Shown here piece by piece: positions 33,621 to 43,800 of a DNA stretch of 64,000 bases. This stretch comes from Ideonella aquatica. GTDB taxonomy: Bacteria > Pseudomonadota > Gammaproteobacteria > Burkholderiales > Burkholderiaceae_C. Under the pieces are notes generated by a model. The model saw only the letters and a program-made list of their open reading frames with translations, was not told the origin of the DNA and searched no databases. A program made the position numbers and the translations under genes. Position 1 is the stretch's first letter, and every line of letters begins with the position of its first letter. Location of the stretch: the NCBI RefSeq assembly GCF_018069755.1, contig NZ_JAGQDE010000012.1, positions 62,001 through 126,000 on the forward strand. Reading direction: 5' to 3'.

Positions 33621-34466
33621 TCAGACGGAGAGAGTTTGCATGCCGGCCCAGTCCTCGCCGGGGGCGAGTCGGGCGGGTTGGCGGATCAGCGCGGCTTCGA
33701 CGCACAGCATGTGGCGCCAGTCCTCGTCGGGCATGTCGGACAGCTGCTGCACGCCGTCGTCGCCGGGGTTCCAGACCACCACGTCCTCGAAGCCGTCCAT
33801 GGCCACGCGCACGCGCCGGCCCAGCTCGCGCAGCACCAGGGGCTGGGCGGCGCCATGGTAGATGCGGTCGATCGCACCGACAAAGGTCAGCACATCACCC
33901 CACTGCTGGCCATCGGCCTTCAGCAGGAAGTCCTCATAGGCGCAGCCCTGCAGGCCCTCGAGCTGGGCGCGCAGCAGCTCGTTGCAGCGCAGGTAGGTGT
34001 GCAGGGCGGCGGTGAACTCGAACGCGGTCTCGCCGGTGTTGGTCACGGCCAGCTCGATCTCCAGCGTGTTGCCACCCACCACGACCGTCAGCTCGGCCTC
34101 GAAGCCCTGCTTCCAGTGCACGCGGGTGGCGATGTCGTCGGTGAAACGCAGCACGCCGATCGCCGCGCCCGCGCGGCGCACCGACTCCACCGCCTGCCAG
34201 GCGCGGGTGCGCACCAGGCCATGGCGCGGCAGCGGGCCGCGCTCGTTGAACTGCGGGAAGATCACCGGCACACCGCCGCGCACCGAGGCGCCCAGGCCGT
34301 ACTTCGCGGTGGGCGACAGGTAGAGCTGCTCCTCGCCACCGGCCGGGATCCACGACACCAGGTGGGCGCCATGCAGCAGCACCGTGGCCTGCGCACCATC
34401 GGGCGCGCGCAAATGCAGCGCGGGCTGGCCTTGGAAGTCGCTCAGCGTGACGGGGGTGTCGCTCAT
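33621..34466 (-). CDS. D-hexose-6-phosphate mutarotase (YeaD type)
   Basis: A 281-residue aldose-epimerase-fold protein. [49 protein letters not shown] (catalytic His region) and [10 protein letters not shown] (catalytic Glu replaced or shifted near this WNP segment) follow the YeaD pattern. It should interconvert anomers of glucose 6-phosphate. Start ATG 34466 overlaps the hemL stop (ATGA), so it is translated with hemL. Confidence 0.85.
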   Translation of the reverse strand: MSDTPVTLSDFQGQPALHLRAPDGAQATVLLHGAHLVSWIPAGGEEQLYLSPTAKYGLGASVRGGVPVIFPQFNERGPLPRHGLVRTRAWQAVESVRRAGAAIGVLRFTDDIATRVHWKQGFEAELTVVVGGNTLEIELAVTNTGETAFEFTAALHTYLRCNELLRAQLEGLQGCAYEDFLLKADGQQWGDVLTFVGAIDRIYHGAAQPLVLRELGRRVRVAMDGFEDVVVWNPGDDGVQQLSDMPDEDWRHMLCVEAALIRQPARLAPGEDWAGMQTLSV

Positions 34467-35755
34467 GCGGCCTTCAGCACCTCGGCAGCCGCCGCCACCG
34501 TGGCAGCGATGTCGGCGTCGGTGTGCGCGGCGCTGACGAAGCCGGCCTCGTACAGCGCCGGGGCCAGGTAGACGCCTCGATCGAGCATGCCGTGGAAGAA
34601 GCGGTTGAAGCGCTCCTTGTCGGTGGCCATCACCACGTTGTAGTTCTGCGGCAGCGCGTCGGTGAAGAAGAAGCCGAACATGCCGCCTTCGCTGTCGCCC
34701 ACGAAGGGCACGCCAGCATCCTTGGCGGCCTGGGTCAGGCCGGCCACCAGGGCCTGGGTCTTCGCGCCCAGGGCCTCGTAGAAGCCGGGCTTGGCAATCT
34801 CTTTCAGCGTGGCCAGGCCGCAGGCGGTGGCCACCGGGTTGCCGCTGAGCGTGCCGGCCTGGTAGACCGGGCCCAGCGGCGCCAGCTGCTGCATGATCTT
34901 CCGGGTGGTGCCGAAGGCGGCCAGCGGCATGCCGCCGCCGATGACCTTGCCGAACACACTGATGTCGGGCCGGAAGCCGGGGATGAGCTTGGCGTAGACG
35001 CTTTGCGCCGAACCCAGCGCGACGCGGAAGCCCGTCATCACCTCGTCGAACACGAACAGCGCGCCATGCTGGTCGCACAGCTCGCGGATGCGCTGGACGA
35101 AGGGCACCTGGGCGCGCACGAAGTTCATGTTGCCGGCGATCGGCTCGATCATCACGCAGGCGATCTCGTGCCCCTGGGTGCGGAAGGTCTCTTCGATCTG
35201 CGCCAGGTTGTTGTACTCCAGCACCAGCGTGTGCTGCACCACCTCGGCCGGCACGCCGGCGCTGGTGGGGTGGCCGAAGGTGGCCAGGCCCGAGCCGGCC
35301 TTCACCAGCAGCGCGTCGGCGTGGCCGTGGTAGCAGCCCTCGAACTTGATGATCTTGCTGCGGCCGGTGGCGCCGCGCGCCAGGCGGATCGCGCTCATGC
35401 CGGCCTCGGTGCCCGAGCTGACCAGGCGCACCTGCTCGATGCTGGGCACGTGGCGGATGATCTCCTCGGCCAGTTCCACCTCGCGCTCGGTGGGCGCGCC
35501 GAAGCTGAAGCCGTCGCGTGCGGCCTGCATCACCGCCTCGAGCACGGCCGGGTGGCCATGGCCCAGGATCATCGGGCCCCAGGAGCCGATGTAATCGATG
35601 TAACGCTTGCCTTCAGCGTCCCACATGTAGGGCCCTTCAGCGCGGGCGATGAAGCGCGGCGTGCCGCCGACGGCGCGGAAGGCGCGCACCGGCGAGTTGA
35701 CGCCACCGGGGATGGACTGCTGCGCGCGGTCGAACAGCTGGGCATTAGTGGACAC
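34463..35755 (-). CDS. hemL: Glutamate-1-semialdehyde 2,1-aminomutase HemL
   Basis: A 430-residue class III PLP enzyme. [61 protein letters not shown] and [16 protein letters not shown] (PLP Lys) are diagnostic. It makes 5-aminolevulinate for haem. The start is GTG 35755, where family similarity begins; it lies within the last 11 bp of the thiD-like gene. An upstream in-frame extension has no support. Confidence 0.95.
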   Translation of the reverse strand: MSTNAQLFDRAQQSIPGGVNSPVRAFRAVGGTPRFIARAEGPYMWDAEGKRYIDYIGSWGPMILGHGHPAVLEAVMQAARDGFSFGAPTEREVELAEEIIRHVPSIEQVRLVSSGTEAGMSAIRLARGATGRSKIIKFEGCYHGHADALLVKAGSGLATFGHPTSAGVPAEVVQHTLVLEYNNLAQIEETFRTQGHEIACVMIEPIAGNMNFVRAQVPFVQRIRELCDQHGALFVFDEVMTGFRVALGSAQSVYAKLIPGFRPDISVFGKVIGGGMPLAAFGTTRKIMQQLAPLGPVYQAGTLSGNPVATACGLATLKEIAKPGFYEALGAKTQALVAGLTQAAKDAGVPFVGDSEGGMFGFFFTDALPQNYNVVMATDKERFNRFFHGMLDRGVYLAPALYEAGFVSAAHTDADIAATVAAAAEVLKAA

Positions 35756-36719
35756 GGCGCGAGCCTCCGGGCGGGAACGGTTGATCGGGGTTGTTGAAAT
35801 CGTCGGGCCCGGCGGCCCCGGGCTCCTCGCCCTCTTCGCCTTCCGGGGGCAAGGCCCAGAAGAAGCGGTCAGGGACGACATGGCCCATGCCGGGGCGGAA
35901 ACCCGCGTCCAGGCTCTGGTCCAGGAACTGCAAGGCCTCGCCGGTGGCGGCCTGCACCTCGGAGCCCACCGCCAGCAGCGCCGCCATCGACGCCGACAAG
36001 GTGTCGCCCGCACCGACGAAGGACACCTCAAACAGCTCGAACTTCTCGCCGGTGAGCGCGCCCTGGGCCGAGGCCAGCACGTTGTCGATGAACTGCGGCT
36101 GGCCCTTGGCGGCCGGCAGCAGGATGCCGGTGACCAGCACGAAGCGGGTGCCGTGCTCGGCGGCGGCCACCGCCAGCTCGCGCGCCGACGGCGGGCGCTC
36201 GTTGTCCCACTCGGGCAGCAGGAAGTCGGTCAGGGTCTGGTGGCTGCCCACCAGCACCTCGGTGGCAGGCAGGATCAGCTCGCGCAGCGCATCCAGGTAG
36301 CTCTGGCGCTGGTCCTCATCGTCCATCCACGACAGGTTGGGCAGGTAGGAGACCAGCGGCAGCTCGGCGTAGTCAGAGAGGATCTCGGCCACCGCGCTGA
36401 CGTTCTCGGCGCTGCCCAGGAAGCCCACCTTGAAGCCCGAGACGCTGGCGTCCTCCAGCAGGTGGCGGGCCTGCTCGACGATGGCGTCGCCATCGATCGG
36501 GTGCTGGTCGAAGATCTCGGCGGTGTCGCGCACCAGCAGCGTGGCCACCACCGGCAGCGCATGCGCGCCCATCGCGGCCATGGTGGCGACGTCGCCGCCC
36601 ACGCCGCCGGCGCCGGTGGCGTCGTTGGCGTTGAAGCACATCACGCAGGCGGGTGGGGGCGACTCGGCCAGGGGGTCGACGGCCGCGGGGGCCTCGTCGG
36701 GAGAGTGTTCGGTGGTCAT
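35745..36719 (-). CDS. ThiD-like hydroxymethylpyrimidine/phosphomethylpyrimidine kinase
   Basis: A 324-residue ribokinase-fold kinase. [40 protein letters not shown] and [20 protein letters not shown] (anion hole) match the ThiD lineage, but the canonical GSDxSGGAGIQAD is altered to [16 protein letters not shown]-terminal extension of ~40 acidic and proline-rich residues follows. It is widely annotated as ThiD next to hemL in Burkholderiales. It is divergent from the rubredoxin gene. Confidence 0.78.
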   Translation of the reverse strand: MTTEHSPDEAPAAVDPLAESPPPACVMCFNANDATGAGGVGGDVATMAAMGAHALPVVATLLVRDTAEIFDQHPIDGDAIVEQARHLLEDASVSGFKVGFLGSAENVSAVAEILSDYAELPLVSYLPNLSWMDDEDQRQSYLDALRELILPATEVLVGSHQTLTDFLLPEWDNERPPSARELAVAAAEHGTRFVLVTGILLPAAKGQPQFIDNVLASAQGALTGEKFELFEVSFVGAGDTLSASMAALLAVGSEVQAATGEALQFLDQSLDAGFRPGMGHVVPDRFFWALPPEGEEGEEPGAAGPDDFNNPDQPFPPGGSRRVH

Positions 36720-36782
36720 CGGGCCGGTCGCTTGAAAACGACGAAAAAGCTTGAGCTATGTTGTGTATGTGCCGACGAACCC

Positions 36783-36813
36783 TTGCTTTTTCCGCAAGCG
36801 TCGTCGCTATACT
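36783..36813 (+). promoter_or_regulatory. Putative promoter of the rubredoxin-pil run
   Basis: TATACT at 36808-36813 is a good -10 hexamer, 32 bp before the rubredoxin GTG. TTGCTT at 36783-36788 is a possible -35 with a wide 19-bp spacer. The divergent gap (36720-36844) is AT-richer than its surroundings. Confidence 0.4.
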
Positions 36814-36844
36814 CCGCACGATTGTAGTGAGTGACTCCACCACC

Positions 36845-37018
36845 GTGAGCGAAACCAGAACCTGGATGTGCCTGATCTGCGGCTGGATCTATGACGAAGC
36901 CGCTGGTGACCCGGAGCACGGCATCGCTGCCGGCACGGCCTGGGCCGACGTCCCGATGAACTGGACCTGCCCAGAGTGCGGCGCTCGCAAGGAAGATTTC
37001 GAGATGGTCCAGATCTGA
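36845..37018 (+). CDS. Rubredoxin
   Basis: A 57-residue protein. WMCLICGWIYDEAAGDPEHG and MNWTCPECGARKEDFEMVQI place the four iron-binding cysteines at residues 9, 12, 42 and 45. I choose GTG 36845 (VSETRTWMC) as start because the next ATG (36866) leaves no room for the first strand and the upstream frame encodes nothing like rubredoxin. A one-electron carrier in the cytoplasm. Its partner is not in the window; it is a conserved neighbour of the pilG cluster. Confidence 0.92.
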   Translation: MSETRTWMCLICGWIYDEAAGDPEHGIAAGTAWADVPMNWTCPECGARKEDFEMVQI

Positions 37019-37091
37019 ACGGTCAGCTGACCGAAGGATCCGGGCCGTACCACGGCGGCACCGATCGCCACATGTCGTTAGGGGGCGCGAG

Positions 37092-37499
37092 GTGAGTGAA
37101 GTGCAGACGAGCGGGCCCGCGTCAGGCACGCCTCGGGTGCTGGTCATCGATGACAGCAACACCATCCGTCGCAGTGCGGAGATCTTCCTGCGCCAGGGCG
37201 GCTACGAGGTGCTGCTGGCCGAGGACGGCTTCGAGGCGCTGGCCAAGGTCAACGACACCGAGCCCGACCTGATCTTCTGCGACATCCTGATGCCGCGCCT
37301 GGATGGCTACCAGACCTGCGCGATCATCAAGCGCAACCCCCGTTTCTCGGCCGTGCCGGTCGTCATGCTGTCCTCGCGGGACGGCGTGTTCGACAAGGCG
37401 CGCGGCCGCATGGTCGGCTCGGACGAGTACCTGACCAAGCCCTTCACCAAGGAGCAGCTGCTGCGCGCCGTCGCGCAGTTCTGCCCGCAGCCGGGGTAA
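37092..37499 (+). CDS. pilG: Twitching-motility response regulator PilG
   Basis: A 135-residue single receiver domain starting at GTG 37092. RVLVIDDSNTIRRSAEIFLR (acidic pocket), LIFCDILMPRLDGYQTCAII (phosphoacceptor Asp), VVMLSSRDG and YLTKPFTKEQLLRA (Thr/Lys) are intact. There is no output domain. In the Chp system PilG receives phosphate from ChpA/PilL and favours type IV pilus extension through PilB. pilH follows after 75 bp. Confidence 0.93.
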   Translation: MSEVQTSGPASGTPRVLVIDDSNTIRRSAEIFLRQGGYEVLLAEDGFEALAKVNDTEPDLIFCDILMPRLDGYQTCAIIKRNPRFSAVPVVMLSSRDGVFDKARGRMVGSDEYLTKPFTKEQLLRAVAQFCPQPG

Positions 37500-37574
37500 A
37501 CAACGATGTCGTGGGACGATACGCAGCAATTCGAAGACACCCAAGCGGCCGAGACCTGGCCGAGGACACCGCCC

Positions 37575-37940
37575 ATGGCCATCCAGCACATTCTTCTGGT
37601 GGACGACTCGAAGACCGAGTTGCACTACCTCTCCGACCTGCTCACCAAGCGTGGCTTCACCGTGGCCACCGCCGAAGGCGGGGATGAGGCCATGCGCCGC
37701 CTGCACGAACAGCGCCCCGACCTGATCCTGATGGACGTGGTGATGCCCGGCACCAACGGCTTCCAGCTCACCCGCACCATCACCCGCGACCCGCGCTACT
37801 CGGGCATCCCGGTGATCATGTGCACCAGCAAGGGCCAGGACACCGACCGCGTCTGGGGCATGCGCCAGGGCGCGCGCGACTACATCGTCAAGCCGGTCGA
37901 CCCGAACGACCTGATGGCCAAGATCGAGGCCCTGGGCTGA
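37575..37940 (+). CDS. pilH: Twitching-motility response regulator PilH
   Basis: A 121-residue receiver protein. ATG 37575 (MAIQHILLVDDSK) is the start because GAGGA lies 8 bp upstream and this gives the usual PilH length; the ATG at 37506 adds an unlikely 23-residue tail. LILMDVVMPGTNGFQLTRTI holds the phosphoacceptor Asp, and YIVKPVDPNDLMAKI the conserved Lys. PilH drains phosphate from ChpA and opposes PilG. pilI follows after 9 bp. Confidence 0.93.
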   Translation: MAIQHILLVDDSKTELHYLSDLLTKRGFTVATAEGGDEAMRRLHEQRPDLILMDVVMPGTNGFQLTRTITRDPRYSGIPVIMCTSKGQDTDRVWGMRQGARDYIVKPVDPNDLMAKIEALG

Positions 37941-37949
37941 TCGCCAGTC

Positions 37950-38480
37950 ATGGCCAAGAAGGACGCGCTGAAGGAACTCCAGGTCCGGCTGGCCGAGCGC
38001 CTGCAGGCGGTCCGTGACCAGCCGCGCGAGGCGGGTTGGCTGGCGGTCGAGGTGGCCGGTGTCGGCGTGCTGCTGCCGCTGGGCCAGGCCGGCGAGATCC
38101 ACAACGCGCGGCAGCTGACGGTGGTGCCGCATGCGCGCCCGTGGCTGGTGGGTGTGGCCAACCTGCGTGGCCAGCTGCAGGCGGTGGTGGACCTGGCCCG
38201 CTTCCTGGGCCTGCGCGAGGCCTCGCAGGCGCCCGTCGGCGCCCAGCTGGTGGCGCTCAATCCCAACCTGCGGCTGAATTGCGCGCTGCGCGTGGACCGG
38301 CTGCTGGGCCTGCGCGATGCCGCGCGGATGCAGCTGCAGGCGGCCTCCGGCGAGCCGCAGCCGGCCTTCGCCGGAGCCCGCTGGCGCGATGATCAGGGCC
38401 GCCTGTGGCAGGCCCTGGACCTGGCGGCCCTGGCCGCCGACGCGAGATTCCTGGACGTGGCCGAGGCCCAAGCAACATGA
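37950..38480 (+). CDS. pilI: CheW-like coupling protein PilI
   Basis: A 176-residue CheW-domain protein (residues ~25-165). [20 protein letters not shown] then [20 protein letters not shown] is the CheW core (VxGvaNLRGxvxxVxDL). It links the receptor PilJ to the kinase ChpA at the membrane. A terminator-like hairpin follows its stop. Confidence 0.92.
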   Translation: MAKKDALKELQVRLAERLQAVRDQPREAGWLAVEVAGVGVLLPLGQAGEIHNARQLTVVPHARPWLVGVANLRGQLQAVVDLARFLGLREASQAPVGAQLVALNPNLRLNCALRVDRLLGLRDAARMQLQAASGEPQPAFAGARWRDDQGRLWQALDLAALAADARFLDVAEAQAT

Positions 38481-38483
38481 CAA

Positions 38484-38508
38484 GCGCCGGCCGCACCGGC
38501 GCGTTTTT
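38484..38508 (+). terminator. Rho-independent terminator-like hairpin between pilI and pilJ
   Basis: GCGCCGG-CCGCA-CCGGCGC is a perfect 7-bp GC stem with a 5-base loop, followed directly by GTTTTT. It sits 3 bp after the pilI stop and 12 bp before the pilJ ATG. It may reduce transcription into pilJ-chpA. Confidence 0.6.
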
Positions 38509-38520
38509 CCCGAGGATCCG

Positions 38521-40827
38521 ATGAGTCTGTTCGACCAGCTGAAGAACCGATGGCCCCGCCGTTCAGACGCCGCTGCGGCGGACGCCCAGGCGTCGCCGCG
38601 TGACACCGCCAGCGACTCGGACGTCGAGGCCCTGCTCAGCGAAATCGATCAGCGCCTGGCCGCGCAGTCGCAGGCGCAGCCGCTGGGCGCTGAGCCGGCG
38701 TCCAGCGCCGCCGCGCCCCTGGAAGCCCTGCCGTCGCGTCTGGCCGAGAACCAGGACGGCCCCGCCACCCAGGCCGCCTTGCCGCTCATCGGCCACCAGT
38801 CGGCGGCGCAGCAGCAGCGCGTGCTGTTCACGCTGATTGGCGTGGGCGCGGCGGTGTTTGCGCTGACGGCGGTGCTGGCGCTGGGGGCCTCGGGCCGCCA
38901 GGCCAAGCAGCTGGGCACCACCGGTCAGGTGCTGATGCAGTCGCAGCGGCTGGCCAAGTCGGTGTCGCAGGCGCTGGTGGGCGCCGCCTCGGCCTTCCCT
39001 GAGGTGCGCGAGAGCTCGCAGGTGCTGGCCGCTGGCGTGCGCGGCCTGGCCAACGGCAACGACGTGGTCGAGTCGGTGGACGGCGCCGCGGCCGAGGGCG
39101 TGTCCGAGCTGCTGCCGCTGGTGGACCGCGCCGAAAAGAACGCCACCGTGGTGCTGGGCCAGCAGGCCACACTGACCCAGGTGGGCCAGGCGCTGCGCAC
39201 GATCAACCGCCAGTCGTCGGACATGCTGGAGCTGGCCGAGACCGTGTCTTCGCTGAAGTTGCAGGCCAACGCCACGCCGGCCGAGCTGTCGGGCGTGGGC
39301 CAGCTGGTGATGCTGACGCAGCGCATCGGCAAGTCGGCCAACGAGTTCCTCACGCTGGAGGGCGTCAGCCCCGAGGCGGTGTTCCTGCTGGGCAAGGACC
39401 TGAACACCTTCCGCGAGATCGCCGACGGCCTGCTCAAGGGCAGTGTCGACCTGCGCCTGCCCGGCACCAAGGACGCCGCCACCCGCGAGCGCCTGGAGCA
39501 ATTGATCGCGCAGTACGAACAGACCCGTACGCAGGCCAGCTCGATCCTGGGCAACCTGCAGGGCCTGGTGTCGGCGCGCGAGGCGCAGTCGGCCATCGTC
39601 GGCGACTCCGAGAAGCTGCGCACCGGCCTGGAAGCCGTGCAGTCGGCGCTGGAATCGCAGGGCGGCCTGCGCGGGCTGCACGTGTTCCTGCTGGTGGTGT
39701 CGCTGCTGGCCATGCTGGCCGGTGGTGTCGGCATCCTGCGCTTGTATGTGCGCGAGCAGGCGCAGCGCGCGGTGCAGGCCGAGCAGCAGCGTCTGGCGGC
39801 CGAGGAGCAGGAGCGCGAGGCCAAGCGCGTCAACGACGCCAACCAGGCCGCCATCTTGCGGCTGATGAACGAGCTGCAGTCGGTGGCCGAGGGCGACCTG
39901 ACCCAGCAGGCCACCGTGACCGAGGACATCACCGGCGCGATCGCCGACTCGGTGAACTACACGGTGGAGGAGCTGCGCAACCTGGTGGCCCAGGTGCAGG
40001 GCACGACCGAGCGGGTGGCGCAGACCACGCAGCAGGTCGAGTCCACCTCGACCGAGCTGCTGGCGGCCTCGTCCGAGCAGCTGCGCGAGATCCGCGAGAC
40101 CGGCGAGTCGGTGTTGCAGATGGCGGCGCGCATCAACCAGGTGTCGGCCGAAGCGCAGCAGACGGTGGACGTGGCGCGCCAGTCGCTGGAGGCCGCGCTC
40201 AACGGTCGCCAGGCGGTGCAGGACACGATCGGCGGCATGAACGCGATCCGCGAGCAGATCCAGGAAACCTCCAAGCGCATCAAGCGCCTGGGCGAGTCGT
40301 CGCAGGAGATCGGCGAAATCACCGAGCTGATCTCGGACATCACCGAGCAGACCAACGTGCTGGCGCTCAACGCCGCCATCCAGGCGGCCTCGGCCGGTGA
40401 AGCCGGGCGCGGCTTCTCGGTGGTGGCCGAGGAAGTGCAGCGGCTGGCCGAGCGCTCGGCCGACGCGACGCGCCAGATCGCGGCGCTGGTCAAGACGATT
40501 CAGACCGACACCCAGGACGCGGTGGCGGCCATGGAACACTCGACGCAGGGCGTGGTGCGTGGCGCCTCGCTGTCCGACGCCGCCGGCTCGGCGCTGGCCG
40601 ACATCGACCGCGTGACGCGCGAACTCTCTAGCCTGATCGGCCGCATCTCCGAACAAGCGCGCCGCGAAGCCGAAAGCGCCAACGTGGTGGCGGTCAACAT
40701 CCAGCACATCTTCGCGGTGACCGAGCAGACCGGTGAGGGCACGCGCTCCACCGCCCAGATGGTGCATGAGCTCTCGCGCAGCGCGCGCGAGCTGCGCCAG
40801 TCGGTCGACCGCTTCAAGATCGCCTGA
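38521..40827 (+). CDS. pilJ: Type IV pilus chemoreceptor PilJ
   Basis: A 768-residue methyl-accepting chemotaxis-type protein. Cytoplasmic N-terminal ~100 residues, TM1 ~101-124 ([20 protein letters not shown]), a periplasmic type IV pili methyl-accepting region ~125-385, TM2 ~387-410 ([20 protein letters not shown]), a HAMP-like segment, and a signalling hairpin whose tip reads [45 protein letters not shown] precedes the ATG. It feeds surface-contact or pilus-retraction signals to ChpA through PilI. The long cytoplasmic N-terminal extension is notable. Confidence 0.93.
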   Translation: MSLFDQLKNRWPRRSDAAAADAQASPRDTASDSDVEALLSEIDQRLAAQSQAQPLGAEPASSAAAPLEALPSRLAENQDGPATQAALPLIGHQSAAQQQRVLFTLIGVGAAVFALTAVLALGASGRQAKQLGTTGQVLMQSQRLAKSVSQALVGAASAFPEVRESSQVLAAGVRGLANGNDVVESVDGAAAEGVSELLPLVDRAEKNATVVLGQQATLTQVGQALRTINRQSSDMLELAETVSSLKLQANATPAELSGVGQLVMLTQRIGKSANEFLTLEGVSPEAVFLLGKDLNTFREIADGLLKGSVDLRLPGTKDAATRERLEQLIAQYEQTRTQASSILGNLQGLVSAREAQSAIVGDSEKLRTGLEAVQSALESQGGLRGLHVFLLVVSLLAMLAGGVGILRLYVREQAQRAVQAEQQRLAAEEQEREAKRVNDANQAAILRLMNELQSVAEGDLTQQATVTEDITGAIADSVNYTVEELRNLVAQVQGTTERVAQTTQQVESTSTELLAASSEQLREIRETGESVLQMAARINQVSAEAQQTVDVARQSLEAALNGRQAVQDTIGGMNAIREQIQETSKRIKRLGESSQEIGEITELISDITEQTNVLALNAAIQAASAGEAGRGFSVVAEEVQRLAERSADATRQIAALVKTIQTDTQDAVAAMEHSTQGVVRGASLSDAAGSALADIDRVTRELSSLIGRISEQARREAESANVVAVNIQHIFAVTEQTGEGTRSTAQMVHELSRSARELRQSVDRFKIA

Positions 40828-40839
40828 CGAGCGCGCCGC

Positions 40840-43800
40840 ATGCACGACCCGGCCCTGACCCCGGACGCCCCGCCCGCCGACGGCGACCTGACCGCGCTGG
40901 CCTGGGTGCTGGACGAGCTGCGGCGCAGCCTGGACACCACGCACAAGGCCCTGCGCCGGCTGCTGCGCGACCAGGACCTGCGCCATGGCAACCCAGGCGA
41001 GGGCCTGGTGGTCACGCCCGCGCTGCAGCAGGCGCGCAGCCTGGTGCACCAGGGCTGCGGCGTGCTGGCGATGATCGGCCAGCCGGTCGCGGCCACCTGC
41101 CTGTCGGCCAGCGAGCAACTGCTGCAGCGCCTGGGGGCCGAGGGCTCGGCCCTGCAGGCCGACCAGGTGGCGGCGCTGGAGCGCCTGTCCTTTGCGCTGC
41201 TCGATTACCTGGGGCGCCGACTCAACGGTCAGGACGTGTCCTCGTTGGCGCTGTTCCCGGCCTACCGCACGGTCATGACCATGGCCGGCGCCGAGCGCAT
41301 CCACCCGGCCGACCTGTGGCAGGCACCGGGCGCCGAGCGCTTGTCCGAGCTGGCCGCCGACGCCGCACCGCTGCTGGCCGACGATCCGCGCGTGGGCGCC
41401 GCCATCGAAGGCTCGCTGCTGCCGGCGATGCGCGGCCAGGTCGATGCCCAGGCGCGGCTGAGCCGCATCTTCGCCGGCATGGCCAGCGGCGCGCCCGACG
41501 CCAGCCATGCCGTGCTGTGGCGTCTGGCCAGTGCCTTCTACGAGGCCCAGGCCTGGCGCCTGCTGAGCCCGGACGTGCATGTGCAGCGCCTGGGTTCGCG
41601 CCTGCTGTCGCAGCTGCGGGCCAGTGCCAAGGGCGCCGACATCGTGCCGCAGCGGCTGCTGCAGGACCTCAGCTTCTTCTGCGCCCGTGCGCGCTCCGGC
41701 GGGCCAGATGCCGCGCCGCGCCTGGCCGCCGTGCGCCAGCGCCTGGCGTTGCCGGCGCTGGACCGGGTCGACTACGACGACAGCCCGCTGGGCCGCTTCG
41801 ACCCGGCGCTGGTGCCGCAGGCGCGTCGGCGCTTTGGCGCCTTCAAGGACATCTGGGCCGTGGCCGCCTCGGGCGATGATGGCGTGCTGCCCGCCTGCAG
41901 CGAGCAGGTGGCGCTGGTGGCTGAATCGGTGCGCCAGCTCTACCCCAGCGGCGACGCGTTGGCGCGGGCCCTGGTCGACGCCGTGCAGCACTGCGCCGGC
42001 GCGCAAAAGGCCCCGGGCACCGAGCTGTCGATGGAGATGGCCACCGCGCTGCTGTGCCTGGACGCCTCGCTCGACGACCTCGGCCAGGCCGACCTGGGCC
42101 AGCGCATCCAGCGCCTCTCGCAGCGCCTGCAGGGCCTGCTGAGCGGGCAGGGCGCCGAGCCGATCGAGCCCTGGATGGAGGCGCTCTACCGCGAAGTCTC
42201 CGACCGCCAGACCATGGGCAGCGTGGTGCAGGAACTGCGCGCCGCGCTGGCCGAGGTCGAGCAGCAGCTCGACCGCTACCACCGCCACCCGCAGGAGCGC
42301 GAGCTGCTGATCCCGGTGCCCGCCCAGCTGGCCACGATGCGCGGAGTGCTGGGCGTGCTGGGCCTGGGTCCGGCCTCGCAGGCCGTGCAGCGCATGCGCC
42401 AGGACGTGGACCAGTTGCTGGCCGGCGACGAGTCCGGCGATGCCGCCGCGCGCCTGGCCGACAACCTGGGCGTGATGTCCTTCCTGATCGACCTGCTGGG
42501 CGTGCAGCCGCAGCTGGCGCGCACGCTGTTCCGCTTTGACGCTGACACCGGCCGTTTCAGTGCGGTGATGGGTCGCACCCACGCCAGCAGCGCGCCCGCC
42601 GCGGTGGCCGCCGAGCCGGCGCTGCGCGAGCGCGCCCAGGCCCTGGCCGGCGACCTCGACCAGCAGGCGATCAGCCCGGCCGACCTGGCGCACCGGCTGG
42701 AGCTGCTGTCGCACCACGCCGCGGCCGCCGAAGACCCGGCGCTGGCCCAGGCCACCGCCCAGGCCCGTGAGGCATTGCAGCAGGCCGAGTCGGCCGAAGC
42801 GGCGCGCGCCGACGTGGCGCAGGCTCTGCAGGCGCTGCGTGACGAGCCAAACGCGTCCGCTGCCAGCGTGCCGCCGCCGGTCGCCGTCGATGACGACGAG
42901 GACATGCGGGCGGTCTTTTTCGAAGAGGCCGACGAGGTGGCCGCGCAGGCCCGCGAGGCGCTGCAGGCGCTGTCCCAGCGGCCGGCCGACCTGGAGGCCA
43001 TGACCACCGTTCGGCGGGCCTTTCACACGCTCAAGGGCAGCTCGCGCATGGTCCAGCTGCCCGCCTTCGGCGAGGCCGCCTGGGCCTGTGAGCGCCTGTA
43101 CAACACCCGGCTGGCGCAGGCCGAGGCGACGGTCGATGCCGAGCTGCGCCAGTTCACTGCCGAGGCGCTGGACGCCTTCCAGGCCTGGACCGGCGCGCTG
43201 CGCACGCTGGGCCACGATGGCCCGCACGACGGCCGGGCGCTGATTGCCCGTGCTGATGCCTTGCGCGACCAGCCTGCGGCCCCACCCAGCGAGGTGCCAG
43301 CGGCCCCAGCGGCGCTGCCGCCCGAGCCGGTGGTCGACGCCCTGGTCGAGCTGCCCGAGGACCTGGAGGTGGTGGAGCCTGCACCGCCGCCCGACGGCTT
43401 CGACCAGCCAACCGAGCCGATGCCGCTGCCCGAGCTGCCGCCGATGCCGGGTCTGGATCTGGATCTGACGCTGGACCTGGACCTCAGCGAGGCCGCAGCG
43501 GCCGACCTGACCGAGCCGACCGAGCCGACCGAGCCGACCGAGCCGCCCCCGGCGCCCCCGGCGCCAGACGCCGAGGCGATCGATTTCGAGCTGGACCTGG
43601 ACGCGCTGGACACCCGCCCGGAAACCGCCACCGCCCCGGTGGCTGCACCGGTGCTGACCCTGGTGCACGATGCCAGCCGGCACGCCCCGGCATCCGAGCC
43701 CGAGCCCGATCCGGATGCCTTCAAGCAGGTCGGCGCGCTGCGCGTGCCGATCGCACTGTTCAACATCTACCTCAACGAGGCCGACGAGCAGTCACGCCGC

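Noticed and set aside
35745-36844. TPP riboswitch for the thiD-like gene
   Set aside because: The divergent gap lacks the CUGAGA and GAUxAxxxCG elements of the TPP aptamer.
43509-43544. CRISPR-like or phase-variable repeat in chpA
   Set aside because: The repeats are short, without spacers and in frame (9 bp), so they encode a flexible linker and cannot switch the frame.
38563-43683. A 1706-codon open frame antisense to pilJ and chpA
   Set aside because: It is a GC-rich mirror frame with His/Gln/Arg/Gly-rich low-complexity translation and no domain, while the sense strand encodes intact PilJ and ChpA.
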